This document shows positions 12,590 through 24,499 of a stretch of 64,000 bases of DNA, in pieces. Location: positions 682,001-746,000 of the forward strand of contig OZ234495.1 of the NCBI GenBank assembly GCA_965153455.1. The letters run 5' to 3'. The stretch's first letter is position 1, and each line of letters begins with the position of its first letter. Source of the DNA: Sphagnum compactum. Its lineage: Eukaryota > Bryophyta > Sphagnopsida > Sphagnales. A program made the translations under genes and the position numbers. The notes below the pieces were generated by a model. The model searched no databases. It was not told the DNA's origin and saw nothing but the letters and a program-made list of their open reading frames with translations.

Positions 12590-14560
12590 CACAATCAATG
12601 AGTGATGAGGGTGGTAAGTCATGTATGTAGCCTATTAAGAAACGCCCAAAAATAACATGAAGTGTAATTTCATCTTTTTTTAAAAGCAAAATCCTTTACA
12701 AAAAACAAGATGAGGGGCAAAAATTGTTTCTAGAGGACTTGGTGTTGTTCACGACTAAAAGATATCTCCCCTTGAACACTAGTGAAAATTTGTCGATGCG
12801 TAGATTAGCATTGAAGCTTGATCCAAAGTTGGTGTTTCCTTCTCAAAGAACACTATCAAAAGAAATTATTCTAGCCATGGTTGTTAAGTGTCTAGATTTG
12901 TATGTGTGACCTCAATTTGATGCAACACCTATAGCCACAACTACTGTTGATCTATGGATGAGTAAGGAACAACAAGACATTTTTGCTCTTGTCATCAATT
13001 TTCTATTTGTAGATTGAATGCTTTAACATGTCACAATAGGATTGTTTGAGGCCAATGACATTAATGGTGCTAGGTTATCAAAGTAATTGAAAGCTTTGTT
13101 GGAGAAGTTTGGTATCACATCAAAGGTTTTGTGTTATGTCAAAGATGAGGGAACCAACCTAGAGACCATGACCACAACCTTGAAGTCAACTATTTCATGT
13201 GAGGCATTGAATTTGCCTAATCCATTTGTTGGAGCATGCTATGAACAAAGTAGCTCAATATGCAAGCATTCATGACAAGGTTTTTAAGGACTTGGGAGTA
13301 GTTAACATCAAATCTACTCAATCATTGCTTCAAGCTTACATCACATGGCCCAAGAAGTCTAGTATGTTGATAATTTTGGTCTTGACATTGCAAACATTCA
13401 TAGGTTGTGCTTATGTATTGTAGAATTGATCTTTCTTTTCCATTTCCATTGTGGATTGCAGGCAAGGGGGAAAAGTAATGGAGGTAAGCTTATCTGGTTT
13501 CTGGTTTGTTTGAGTGGAAACTTACAATTTCAATGAAGACATGTTTGCATCTAAAGTTGCAATGTTTGAGCAATGCTCAGCTTATTGAGTTGATATCATG
13601 TGTTATAATCATCAGACAAAATTTTTAGCCAATATGATTCCTGAACTATACAAACTTGAATAATTGCTGGCGTAATTTGTGATGCATTGTTTCCTATTGT
13701 GTTTACATGTGTACTTAACCAATATCATGGGTATTGGCTACTATTAGATGTTCTTGCCACAACTATCAAGTTGTATGTCTAGCTTTTTAAGGATAGGTTG
13801 GATTTGCAAGTAGAGGTTGATGTTGTAAAGGACATGGATATGCACATGAAAGTGAAGCAACTTGGTGGCAACATGCGATTACAAGTAGCTATTGTGTTGA
13901 GGTTTTTTTAATTATTTCATAGATTCTTTCAAGTTGTCTAAAGCCCACAATATGCTTGCTTTAATTTGAAATCCCTAGTTTAAGGACTTGAGTTTGGTGA
14001 GGGATTATGTTGGCCATGCATCAGTAATTGAGATTGTTGGAGCATATGACACCCAATTTTTGCTCCCAACCCTCAAGACTTTGTACCAAAAACTACATGT
14101 GTAATTGAGTGCAAAAGTGTTATGTAAAAATTTCAAGACATTTTAATGTTGTTTTTGGAATGGGAGTACTTGAAGACGAGATTTGTTTGGAACAAGTAAG
14201 TGTTCTTTTGATCATTTGTAGGACAATATGAAGACACTTGATTTCTTCTTTGTAATTTATAATTACACTTGACACATTTCAATAATTTTATTTTTTTCAT
14301 TTTGTCTGGAAGTGCAGGTTTGACAAGAGTTGTCTTGCTTTCACACATTTGATGTGCCTTTGGAAGAAGTAAAAGACCCCCTTCTTTGGTGGTCAAAACA
14401 TAAAAGGCAATTCCCTATAATTGCATATCTAACTAGAGTGATTCTAGGTATTCCTTGGAATCAGATTGAGACGAAAATATTTTTTCTATTGCAAGGATTT
14501 TCACCAGTCTTTGTTGATGTCGACTTGGTGCAAAATTTTTGGATCTCCTAATTTTTTTAA
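12590..14560 (+). pseudogene. Decayed hAT-family transposase
   Basis: Pieces of a hAT transposase appear in the right order on + but in changing frames with in-frame stops. The N-terminal part (about 12720-12910) reads FLEDLVLFTTKRY, a pattern typical of hAT proteins. It is followed by a catalytic-region-like DLWMSKEQQDIFALV (about 12945-13000) and a KALLEKFGITSKVLCYVKDE segment (about 13087-13150). A middle part reads FKDLSLVRDYVGHASVIEI then YDTQFLLPTLKTLYQKLH (about 13980-14100). The C-terminal hAT dimerisation region reads DPLLWWSKHKRQFPIIAYL then ILGIPWNQIET (about 14370-14480). Several stop codons and frameshifts make it non-functional. Terminal repeats were not located. Family assignment rests on remembered hAT patterns. 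Confidence 0.8.
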
Positions 14561-15500
14561 TTGAAAGAATTGGCTTGATGATCCTACTACTAGTTTTGAC
14601 AATAGGGTAGGACTTTTAGACTTGGATGGGTTTGGTGAGGTTGAGGAAGACATCCTATATGTCATAGATTTTTGTTTCCTCATGAGGTTCAAGGTCATGT
14701 AAAGGATTGCATCTAGGAATGAAATATGTATCCGTGATTTAGATATTGTATTGTTCGAGATGCACATGCTACCTATTTAGTTTTGTTTGAACTTTGAACT
14801 GTATGCCCTTCTTAACACTTTCTAATGGACAATGGATATTGGAAATGCATTTATAGCCCTTCATGTGAATAAAATTGAAATTTGCATCTTGTGGCATCTT
14901 CTTTGATACATTAAATTATTATTTTTTGGGATTTACCCTTTTTTTACATGATGTGTAAAAATAGTGTAAAAAGTTAATTTACGTTGTTTTTACACTTCCA
15001 CTTGTTTATACGATGTGTAAAAAAAATGTAAATTTAACTTTTACACTTACACACTTTTTACTTAGCAAAAAAATTATGTACATGATTTTACACTTACATG
15101 CTTCACCTTGGCCCTTTACACTTACACATTTGGATTTAAAATATATACACATACAACAGTTGTTTGTACATAGGTCTAAATGACTCAAAAAAATACATAA
15201 TGTAGACATTGGCTTTAAAATTTTACATACATTATTAGCATTCATACTTCTAAGTTCTATGTCATGAACAACTAGCTTGACATTACTTCAATGCTCCCTC
15301 CTGGTAATAGGTTACACCCAACTATAGCATTTCTTCAAACCCAAACATCAACTACCCTACTTATCAAGCAATGAATCGTTGGAATTTGAGAGGGATTGTC
15401 CAAACACAATAGTTATGTATGAGAATTCAGATATGGTAAAATGTTATGAAATGTAGATCTTTTTAGGTTCCTCAAAACATTCATGAATAAAGAAAACAAA
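14561..15500. other. Intergenic DNA with a small fold-back
   Basis: No gene seen. At 14964-15046 an imperfect inverted repeat pairs GTGTAAAAAGTTAATTTAC with GTAAATTTAACTTTTACAC across a ~45-bp loop. Further GTGTAA/TTACAC words follow up to about 15130. It may be a small decayed MITE. Confidence 0.5.
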
Positions 15501-15528
15501 ACATAGGTATGGAATACTCATTTGCCAA

Positions 15529-15745
15529 GTTCACTTTGCCAAATCACAAAGTCCATAGCACCCAATTGTCAAGTCCATGGTGCCAAGTCCACTTTGCCAA
15601 GTTCACAAAGCCCGTAGCGCGCCCAATTGTCAAGTCCATGGTGCCAAGTCCACTTTGCCAAATCACAAAGTCCCTAGTGCCCAATTGCCAAGTCCATGTT
15701 GGCAAATCCACTTCGCCACATCACAAAGTCCATGTTGCCAAGTCC
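15529..15745 (+). repeat. ~65-bp tandem repeat, about four copies
   Basis: Repeated units carry CCAAGTCCACTTTGCCAA, then CACAAAGTCC and CCCAATTGTCAAGTCC. The copies are diverged, the last being most altered. Two overlapping + reading frames here (72 and 84 codons, rich in Cys, Lys, Ser and Val) are consequences of the repeat. Confidence 0.85.
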
Positions 15746-15989
15746 ACATTAACATGCCGCTGACTCCACATCACCATGGCAACATTGTCATATGAGCTTC
15801 AAGCTGCCCACAAATTAATTTTTTTCTCAACTGCCCATCGCCTGAATCTTTTCCCATGTACCAAAACTTTTGCCCCAAAAAATCAAACTGCCCCTGATTT
15901 TTTTTCACGGGCTGCCCGTGGCTCCCCACCCCGCACCCCTTTCCTTTCCTTTTTTCTTTTTCCTTCCTTCTTTTTCTTTTTGTTCAAGG

Positions 15990-16943
15990 AGTAGGTAAAG
16001 GGATGTTTGGCTCATTATTGAAGGCCATGATGTCCATGTATGTCCATAGCCAAGGGATGTCCTTTCCAGCAACCATAATTTCATGATGAAACTTATTCCA
16101 TGAAAGTTCATATTTTCATCCATCATCCATTGGGAATTCATAGATGATATTTCATGGATGTTCACTCATGGAATTTGGATGACTTTAATGCAAAAACAAA
16201 TTTTGAATAAACTACACTTCATGGATTTAATAGATGATTTTTCTTCGGTGAACTTTATTACATCATAGGATTTCATGAATTTTCATGGATGCACTTTCAT
16301 TCCATTATATAGGATGGTTTTCATTGTGTAGCCAAAAACATAAAACAAAAGTTAATTAAAGATTTTGTACTTCATTTCTGGTTTATAGCCAACCCTCACT
16401 AGCAAACCAATTAACTAACTCATCAAACCTCAAAGGCAAGGGTGATTTGGAAAAATATCTAAAGATCTCACAAGTTATGGATGATAAAAGAGGATGATGA
16501 TGGATGAATTGAGGACCCATTAATATCACACATGTAAAGTACCATAAATGAATGTTTTGGTCACAAAAAAGTGTTGATAAAAAACCATGGTTTAACAAGG
16601 CAAAAAAAGACACTCAACTCACACATTTCCACCAAATCTAGGAATGTAGTATGTAGAGTATGTACCAAACATATATATTTTAGTTACAAAATTATCACAT
16701 ATAGCCTAAGCTACCAAGTGATGATGATTTGTGTATTTTTGAAAAGTTGTTGGTTGCTTTGAGCCCTATACACTTAACAACTTCCTTTTTCCAATGGAGA
16801 TTATGATTTGCAAATGCAATTTTATGTTTTAATTGTGTGGGATTCCAAAACAAAACATGTTTGGATTTTTGTGATTGGAGAGTTGATCAAGATCAAGAAA
16901 TTTGTATTTTGAAAATTTCAATTGATAGCTATAAAATCCAACA
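15990..16943. other. Intergenic DNA with dispersed ATGGATG/CATCCAT words
   Basis: Between about 16020 and 16320 the words CATGGATG, CATCCAT and TCATGGA recur irregularly on both strands, suggesting an eroded tandem or inverted array. No gene was recognised. Confidence 0.4.
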
Positions 16944-17348
16944 ATGTTGATGCAAAACCAAAATGGGAACAATGGTAGTGAGGAAGGGCAAAGTTCTTCG
17001 GGGAAGTTCATGTTGGGAGTGGGTGATCCACCTCCTCCGCTTAAAATTGGAACTAGATCATTCGTTCCGATACAATTTGAACACCACACACCACGAGACA
17101 ATATTCAACCTAGTTATGTGAGAGTTGTCCCGGTCCCGGACAAGAATTTGGCATCCAAAAAGAAGAAGAATACCTACGATCGTGGCACGTCTATGGACCA
17201 CTTAAAAGGAAAATCTGGAATAAAATGGAGCCAAAAAAATTCTCCCAAAAAAATTGTTGGTGAGTTTATCCAACACCGCCCGGCAATGAAAGTGCAAGAA
17301 GTGCCTGGTGGCCCGTCATCTTTAGGATACATTTTTGGTGGAGAATAA
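16944..17348 (+). CDS. Hypothetical 134-residue frame of unknown origin
   Basis: An ATG-initiated frame of 134 codons in an otherwise AT-rich region. Base composition inside it is more balanced than in the flanks, and the product looks protein-like: a polar Gly/Ser/Asn-rich start, a PPPPLKIG stretch near residue 30, a basic KKKKN cluster near residue 75, and a charged C-terminal half. I recognise no domain and see no upstream exon with matching splice sites. It may be a gene fragment, a captured exon in a dead transposon, or a chance frame. Confidence 0.2.
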   Translation: MLMQNQNGNNGSEEGQSSSGKFMLGVGDPPPPLKIGTRSFVPIQFEHHTPRDNIQPSYVRVVPVPDKNLASKKKKNTYDRGTSMDHLKGKSGIKWSQKNSPKKIVGEFIQHRPAMKVQEVPGGPSSLGYIFGGE

Positions 17349-18569
17349 GAATTAATTCCCTCTCGTGGATTTCATCAAAAGTGGATAATTATGTTGGAAG
17401 GGAATTTGCTTGGGATTTGAAGTTTTTTGAAGTGAAGTTGAATGAACAATTTTTCTTGTCAAAACCAAAACTTGTTTTGATATTGTAAAAATTCATATAA
17501 TCTAATTTGCCATTGTAAAACATTGGTTGAAATTTTTCATGTTAGATTTGTCTCAAAACACAACATCTCATGTGTGTAGAGAATACAAATCGTATAGAAA
17601 AATAGCAAGTTCAAACGTCTTTGTACCAATCTATGTTGGTCTTTGTTGCTTGCACTCATCGATCATGTGCACAACACAACAAATTTTTTATCAAGTTTTT
17701 GGTTTCGAGATTCCTAAAATTGAACTCACATTATCCAAAATAACCAACGAGATGTTTATCTAAGAAACGCTTGTCTTCTAGATTTGCGACAAATTCGTAA
17801 TTTGTAGTTTATATAATCAAATCAATCCATAATTTGATTATCATACATAACTTTTGGCACATAATCAAAAATTTCATGTGTATTATATGGCTATTTTGGG
17901 TTGTGTAGGACATATATGCTTTCTAAAAGCTTATTGTAAGAATTTTTTTCTCATAATGATTGAGCCAAAAATGTTGTTAAGCTTTGTCGCTTATTTTATT
18001 TTTTTATTTTGGTGTCTCCGGATCATTTAATTGCCAATTATTAACATATTTTGTGTAGTAAGGTCTTGCCTTGATTCAAACCAAACCTAAAATTAAGCTT
18101 CTTCATTGCAATGCAAACACATTTCAGCTTGAATGTTTTGCATATTGGGGAAGCAATGACAAGATGTTAGATAACTAAAACACGGAGCGTTTGGAACATC
18201 AATACCACACAATTTACATATTTGTGCACATCCTATCCTTTGTAACAAGGATAGCTAAAACAACCTAAAATGATGAATTTGTTATTTGTTTAACTTGTTC
18301 AATAAGCACAATTTTTTGGAGTTAATCGCCACTTTTACACAATTAAGTTATGGTATAGAACATGATTGGTTTGTTATCTAAACATTTTCAATGAGAATTT
18401 GGAACAATGTCTTTATTTTTGGTGAATTTTGCATTTTGGTGACAAAAAGGGGGGGCCTTGTGATAGGTACAAAAGGCTTTTTTGGAAGAAAAAAAAGGGG
18501 CACATTGTGGTCACATTATGAAGATTATTTCTTTTAATTTGTCACATTTAGATATAGTAAGTTTTAGCA
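17349..18569. other. AT-rich intergenic DNA, nothing recognised
   Basis: No coding, RNA or clear repeat structure seen. A 78-codon frame at 17527-17763 has no family resemblance. Confidence 0.5.
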
Positions 18570-18625
18570 TGTTGCCAACATATAGCCACAATTCCTAAAC
18601 TTTTTAAATTTTCCTCTCTAACCTG

Positions 18626-18668
18626 TAGCCAAATTTGGCTAAAGTCCTCTTTTGGACAATCACCAACC
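18626..18668 (+). repeat. Dispersed TAGCCAAATTTGGCTA repeat, copy 1
   Basis: The core TAGCCAAATTTGGCTAAA is followed by a TCACCA word at a fixed distance (GGACAATCACCA here). This copy is short at its 3' end. It belongs to a family with six recognisable copies in this window. Confidence 0.7.
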
Positions 18669-19333
18669 CATGTACCTCACAATTTTGAAAGAAAAGACAT
18701 TGATTTGTAATCCTTAATGTTCTCTTCTATTAAATGAGCTTTTTGCCCAAAGTTTCTCATTTATCTTAAGAGGGTTTCAATTTTATTTTTTTCATGATTT
18801 GCTACAGGGGATATTAAGTCCTTATTTTTACATTTTCAAATAAAATCATTAAAAAAAATGTGCATATGTAAACTGACAATTACAAAACCAACCCATATGT
18901 TACAATTTTTAAAAAAGTTCATCCACTTAATCTAAAGGCATTAATTTAGAATATAATCACATATATATATTTTTCATATGTAGGTTGATAAGTTTTTTTT
19001 GCATTTTAATATAACCAACAAAGTCACCACTTGAACATGCAATTAGATGTAAGTAGTCATAGAAAATAGAGAATATCATTTTTCATTTATATGTGAGAAG
19101 GGGAGTTCCAACCTCAAAAGGGGTATTTACTATTTACCACTTGGATAGCCAACTTATTGAAAGAAAAAAAAAATGATGTGCAAAAGTGCATTTGATAATA
19201 ATTATTATATATTTTTTTGTATTATTATGAGAAGCAAACTCTCATCATCTCTTTATGATGGTGATGCTATTAGCAATTTTCTACCATTTTGATAGTTTTC
19301 CAAAAATGCAAAAGGATTCTTAAATTTTGACTA

Positions 19334-19390
19334 TAGCCAAATTTGGCTAAATATTCCTGCAGATGATCACCAGTTTGGCTATATCACAAG
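19334..19390 (+). repeat. Dispersed TAGCCAAATTTGGCTA repeat, copy 2
   Basis: Palindromic core TAGCCAAATTTGGCTA, then GATGATCACCA, then TTTGGCTATATCACA, in the same order and spacing as the other copies. An A-rich stretch follows. Confidence 0.75.
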
Positions 19391-19609
19391 ATTGGGATTA
19401 AAATTTTCAAAATAAATTTATTTACTTATAAAAGTATTAAATAAATAAATTTAAATTTAAATTTAACCCCAAAAAAAAAAAACCCTAGTTCAGATTTTAA
19501 GTCAAAGTAAAATAACAAGCTTGCATCATGGGTGAGCAAGAAGCACTTTTCTTATGTTTTGGAAAATATTACTTTTGAGTCAATATCACAAGTAAAAAGT
19601 CCAATTTAG

Positions 19610-19830
19610 CGGTCCGAGTGAGTCCCCCCTAAATTGCACCATCTATTGGAAGCCTGTTATGACTCAGTTATGCTCAGTCAGTACCTTATGTGACCTACCT
19701 GCAAAGTATTTCTCACATCTGAGTTTAGTTATTTACTTTTCTTTTTGTCTTTTTCCAACCCCACCGATAAAACTAAAATTGGGATTGCAAGTAGGTGAGA
19801 GACGACTTACTCTAGTAAGTAAGTAGCCTG
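19610..19830 (+). repeat. Dispersed repeat related to 39350-39600
   Basis: Shares with the second locus the ordered words TTGCACCATC, a TGGAAGCC/TGGAGGCC word, ACTCAGTTA, GTCAGT, and at its 3' end AGGTGAGAGAC followed by a TACT word. The two copies are about 20 kb apart in the same orientation and have diverged strongly in between. Likely an old dispersed element. Confidence 0.5.
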
Positions 19831-20022
19831 GTGGCAGATTCAACACTTTTGTGGCGAATATATTTTTTAATTATATTTTCAAAAAACAATTCAGAAGAAT
19901 TTTTAAGAAATTATTATTAAAATATTCAACGAAGGTGTCATTTTGATAGTCACTTTTTTTGACTGTCTGTCTGTCAAGGTACCTTATTATTTCCAAGTAA
20001 ATCTTTTTAATATTTCTTTTAA

Positions 20023-20178
20023 GAAAATTTTAAATTCACACCTTTTTTGGTTAAATTCACACCCTTATGGAGGATGCAGAGAATGTCCTTTGACGCCAAA
20101 CCTTGCCCACCGAGCGCTCGCACTTTAACCAAAAAAGGGTGTGAATTTAACCAAAAAAGGTGTGAATTTAAAATTTTC
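20023..20178. repeat. Perfect fold-back with 44-bp arms
   Basis: The left arm begins GAAAATTTTAAATTCACACC at 20023 and the right arm ends with its exact complement at 20178. Arms match over about 44 bp. Each arm is itself a tandem pair of TTAAATTCACACC followed by a TTTTTTGG spacer. The loop of about 67 bp (20068-20134) is much less AT-rich (it includes GAGCGCTCG) and looks like different DNA. A TTTTAATATTT word lies just outside each end in direct orientation, as expected for an insertion duplication. A young fold-back or MITE is likely. Confidence 0.75.
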
Positions 20179-22100
20179 CTTCTTTTAATATTTTTGACAC
20201 TAAATTAATTATTCATTTTTGAAAATCACTAAAAACTTTTTTCCTGATAATTAAAATTACTGCCAAAAATTTGTCAATCGGTCGAGCTACTACTACTACT
20301 ACCAACGTAATAGCAACTCACCTGGAACAATCAAACTATTTACCCAATCAGCAACAAGTGTTAGGCTTTGTCGCAAAAGTGCAAGTCAGCCACAATTGTC
20401 TTTTGTGTCCAATTTTCTTTGGTCTGACTTCACTTGCAGAACAAGAGGAGCTCACTTAAGGTAAACCCTAAAAATCTTCACATGGTTTCAGACTGATGAG
20501 AGAGAGAGCCTGACCCTCCCCTATGTATGCATGCAGCTAAATCAATGTCTGAGTGATTATTTTTAAAAATAATAATAATTATAATTTTTTTTGGGTTTTT
20601 TGGCGGATGAATTTATACAACATTTCAACCTCAATTTTTCTTAAAATATATATATTTTTCACAAAATTTTTCCCTATTTGAAAGGAAAAAAAACCCGCCA
20701 AATTTTCAAGAAAAATATGCTTTTGGACAAATTTGATCACATTTTGGACACAAAAACAACATAAAAAACACTAGTCTCCATTGTTTTAAAAGTAGTATAT
20801 GGTGTCCTTTGTTTGGGGGTGGGGGGGGGGGGAGGGGGAGAGCCTTTCAAGCTTGACTTTTGCACACGTCTTTTGTGATCATGGGGTTGTGCAAAGACTT
20901 CATTCTTGAAGACTTCATACTTTCACTACCTTTTAGTACCTTGGCCAATTCGCCATTAATTATTTTATTTTCAGAAATGTTGGAATTTTCAAATTTTATT
21001 TCTTCCAAATCAAAAAATATTGTGAAGAAAAATAGTGGATATTTGAGAATATTTCATTTGTTGAAACGAATGTTTGGAATAAATAAATTAATTAATTGAT
21101 GGACATGTGTTGAAATGGCCAAGATACTACGATATTGGCTTCTTCTTCGGCTTCTTCTTCGACCATACAGCTTCTTCTGAACTTTCTTGCAAGAAAGTTG
21201 CAAAACTTCCCATCACCGCTGATTCCACTCTTTGGTACAAAGAAGAAGAGAAGCTGCTTCTTTAGTGAGTTGCATCATCATGCTCTCAGAGTTGTGCAAG
21301 GTGTATGCAAAATTTTGTTAACCCATAGTCCAAAAAAGTTGTGATAAGTAAAAAAAATATTAACATAATTTATTTTTTTCTAATTTTTAGAAAATATTTT
21401 CAAAATAAAAAAAGGTGGGTGTGAAGTTCATTAGCCCATGGGCCAAAAAACCATATTTGATCAGATTATATGTATATATATATATATATATATTCTATGA
21501 TCCATCCATGGTGATCATACTTACTTGTTGAAATAAAACGAAGAAAATGGAGAAAGAAGAAATGGAAGGAAAATGATGAAAAAAAAGAAAACACAAACCA
21601 ACCCTAAACCCATTATGATAATAAAAATATAAAAAATATAAAGTTAAAAGTCAAATGTTACATAAAATAATTGGTTGTCTTTTATTGGCTCTATTATAAT
21701 ATGTTGGTACCTTGATAAAGTCTATCTTCAATTTACATTACATTTGACAATGAATCGCACATACAAAATTTGCATTACATTTGACAATGAATCGCACATA
21801 CAATATGCACATGATACAATGTTCTTTCTATAAGGCCATGTAAAGAAAATATGATTGACATTAATTGGTTGGTCACAATGATTGGCTCACCTCATGGCAT
21901 GTACTCAATCCTCACTTTCCATTCTCAAAGATTTCATGTTTATGGGTGAAGAAGATAAAGGAAAATAATTTGGGCACTATTATGTAGTAGATGTGATATG
22001 TAGAGGTCGAGGCCAAAACACATAAGGTGTGGGTGGATTTGCTCTTAGACATTGAAGTCCTTTCAATTTTGGCTCAAGATGTACACAAAAACCAAGGATG
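20179..22100. other. Intergenic DNA with microsatellites and small duplications
   Basis: No supported gene. Present are a G-rich run (20821-20843), a (TA)n tract (about 21470-21492) and a direct duplication of a 37-bp unit at 21738-21809 containing TTTGACAATGAATCGCACAT. A segment at about 20935-21130 resembles 28860-29060 (shared TTATTTTCAGAAATG and GCCAAG...TACTA words), so it is part of another dispersed repeat. A frame at 21135-21344 with a Ser-rich start is not convincing. Confidence 0.5.
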
Positions 22101-22413
22101 CAAAAAATAGTTGTGCCCATTACCCAACTAATCTCTCCTTTCAAAACCAGTTTTGAAAATATAAATGAATTTTTAGTGACAAAAATTTACTCAAAGTTCA
22201 ATATCTTTCAAAGCTCAAGTCTAAAATAAAGAAATCATCTCCATGAAATCTTAATCTTTGAAGGCTTTTTTCCCACAATACTAAGAACATGCCCAAATAA
22301 ATATTCCTAAACGTTTTAGTTTTGATTTTTTGTTGAACAAAATTGTCCAACATTCAATAACTCTTGCACCATAAATCTAAACACTACCAAACCATGTGAG
22401 TGCACCCTTACTT

Positions 22414-22874
22414 GCTCATCAAGGGCTTTCCAACGGTACCATGAGCACATACAAGGCTACCATGGTTTGGGAGATCTCAATATGATAAATAAAATAAGCA
22501 ACCAACCTTCCTTAATAGATATTAGTAGGACCCTTAATACCATTACCTATATATATTACCATGTTATACAAATAGTTCAAGTATGGACACGGAATGTTTC
22601 CATACTTGGATACCATATTTCGTACAATCCTTAATATCATTGTCTATGTGACCACATTTTCAACTAATTTTTCCTTTCAAAACCTGGTTTTTTTTAATAA
22701 TTATTTGAATTTTCAATGATAAAAATAACTTCAGATTTGATATCTCTCATATCCTAAATCTTCAAATTTGATAATTTCTCACATCCTAAGTCCAAAACTT
22801 ACGAAGTAAATTCCATCAAATTCTGTTCATCAAGAGTTTTCCAACAATACCAAAAGCACATCCCAATTCCTCAT
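22414..22874 (-). repeat. Two minus-strand copies of a GTTGGAAA...TTGATGAA repeat
   Basis: Read on the minus strand, 22874-22817 gives GAGGAATTGGGATGTGC, then GGTATTGTTGGAAAACTC, then TTGATGAACAGAATTT. A shorter copy lies at 22450-22414 (GGTACCGTTGGAAAGCCC then TTGATGAGCAAG). Nearby CCTTTCAAAACC and TTTGAATTTTCA words recur near 22140, 22675 and 22935, so a unit of roughly 250-500 bp is repeated here. Confidence 0.7.
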
Positions 22875-23743
22875 ACTTGAATTGAATGGTAGACCTGCAA
22901 AGTGTGACCACGTTCTCAATTGAATTTTTTTTTCTTCCAAAACCAGAAATTTTTGGTGACTTGTTTGAATTTTCATTTACAAAAATCACTTCAAATTCAA
23001 TATCTCCCCCCATCCTCACCTTGTTCTACCAAGGGCCTTTTCTTTCAATTTTTGTGATACAAAAAAATTGGCAAAAATCTCCAAAAAAATAGCCAAAAAC
23101 TTAATCAACCTTATGCTAGAAAAAACACAAATTACCCATATTTTTCCCAAATTTTTTGGTTGAAAAAATGGCAATACAAATTGTGCTGGTTGCACCTGCC
23201 TTTTACTTACCTGATATCAATTGAGTACCCAAACCAAAACAAGCTCACAAAGGCTAGTGGCCCTGTACCTACCTAATGATCATACCTACCTACTAACCAC
23301 CTTCTTGTCCCTTTAACCTTAGTTAACTAACCTCCAATGTACACTTGCCCCAAAATCATAACTTTTTTTTTTCCTCCCGTCTGCCCTTGGCCTAATCCAT
23401 CTTTTATGAGTTCTCAAAAAAAGATGGATGATGCCCAGACACACATTTGGACCCATGTTACACATGTTTTTTGGGCTCGTAATGGGCACCATGTTGTGGT
23501 AACATAACCGGAATATGTATAACAGGACCTTAGTGCCCCATGACAAGCCCAGAATGTGCATAGCAGGACCCAAAATGTGTATTATGGGTGGCATCAGGAT
23601 GTGTTTGGTGCACAACAAGACACATCTTGGATGGGCAAAAGGGCAGTCAGGGCAGTTCTTTTGTACTACTACTTGCAATCTATCTATGAAGGAAGGTAGT
23701 TTGTTTTGTTTTGTAGTTATGAGATCCACTGAACCCGTATGCT

Positions 23744-23797
23744 TCAGATCGTGTTCTTTGTGTGTGTCTTTCAGATCGTGTTCTTTGTGTGTGTCTT
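23744..23797 (+). repeat. Perfect 27-bp tandem duplication
   Basis: The 27-bp unit beginning TCAGATCGTGTTCTTTGTG occurs twice back to back with no differences. The lack of divergence suggests a recent slippage or duplication event. It lies in non-coding DNA. Confidence 0.9.
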
Positions 23798-23937
23798 TCG
23801 AAAGTTCTGGACAAGGAAGGGTGCATGGGATTGATTACGTTTCAATTACATTTTGATTTGCGATTTTTGCAAAAGTTCTTGAATATCGAATGATTTTTTC
23901 ATTGAAAATTAAAATTAAATTGTAGCTGAAAATGTTG

Positions 23938-24000
23938 GAGGAATTGGAATGTGCCTTTGGTGTTGTTGGAAAGATCTTGATGAACAGAATTTAATGGAAT
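23938..24000 (+). repeat. Plus-strand copy of the GTTGGAAA...TTGATGAA repeat
   Basis: GAGGAATTGGAATGTGCC, then GGTGTTGTTGGAAAGATC, then TTGATGAACAGAATTTAA. This matches the reverse complement of 22817-22874 at most positions, so the two copies face each other across about 1.1 kb. The downstream AAAACCAGGTTTTGGAAGG near 24110 also matches in inverted orientation. Confidence 0.75.
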
Positions 24001-24247
24001 TTTATTTGGTGAGATTTGGATTCAGAATGTGGGAGATTAATTGATTTTTAAAAGTGATTTTTTCTGCCACTAAAAATAATAATTCAAATAATAAATTCCA
24101 GAAAACCAGGTTTTGGAAGGAAACATCAGTTGAGGACTAATCATTGAATATTAAATATATAATTTTTATATCAGGTTTTTCAGCAGGTAGCCAAAACTAT
24201 GAAACGGTTGCATAATTTTATTTCTAAAAATTCATATGTTGGTTAGA

Positions 24248-24305
24248 TAGCCAAAATTGGTTAAATATTTTATGGATGATCACCACTTGTGCTACATCAC
24301 AAAAA
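24248..24305 (+). repeat. Dispersed TAGCCAAATTTGGCTA repeat, copy 3
   Basis: TAGCCAAAATTGGTTAAAT, then GGATGATCACCACTT, then GCTACATCACAAAA. A GGTAGCCAAAA word lies about 60 bp upstream, as it does at copy 5, so the conserved unit is longer than the core. Confidence 0.75.
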
Positions 24306-24434
24306 CTTTCCCACCAAAAAAGAAAAAGGAAATTGCAACCAACCTTTTTGTACTAGCGCGAGATTTCACCAAAATTTTGAAATTAAAACATAAGGAAGAA
24401 TGTGAGAATGAGGTGATTCAAAATGAATTGCTTA

Positions 24435-24497
24435 TAGCCAAATTTGGTTAAATCTTCTTTGAATGATCACCACTTTGGGTTAGGCTACATCACAAAA
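24435..24497 (+). repeat. Dispersed TAGCCAAATTTGGCTA repeat, copy 4
   Basis: TAGCCAAATTTGGTTAAATC, then GAATGATCACCACTTT, then GGCTACATCACAAAA, followed by (AATT)n and a 16-18 base A run. A short coding-like frame (34 codons, 24646-24750, acidic C-terminus) follows but is too small to support. Confidence 0.75.
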
Positions 24498-24499
24498 TA

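Noticed and set aside
23319-23856. 136-codon minus and 113-codon plus frames
   Set aside because: They overlap each other, contain irregular ATGTGTAT/GCAGGACC-type repeats and the 27-bp duplication, and match no family I know.
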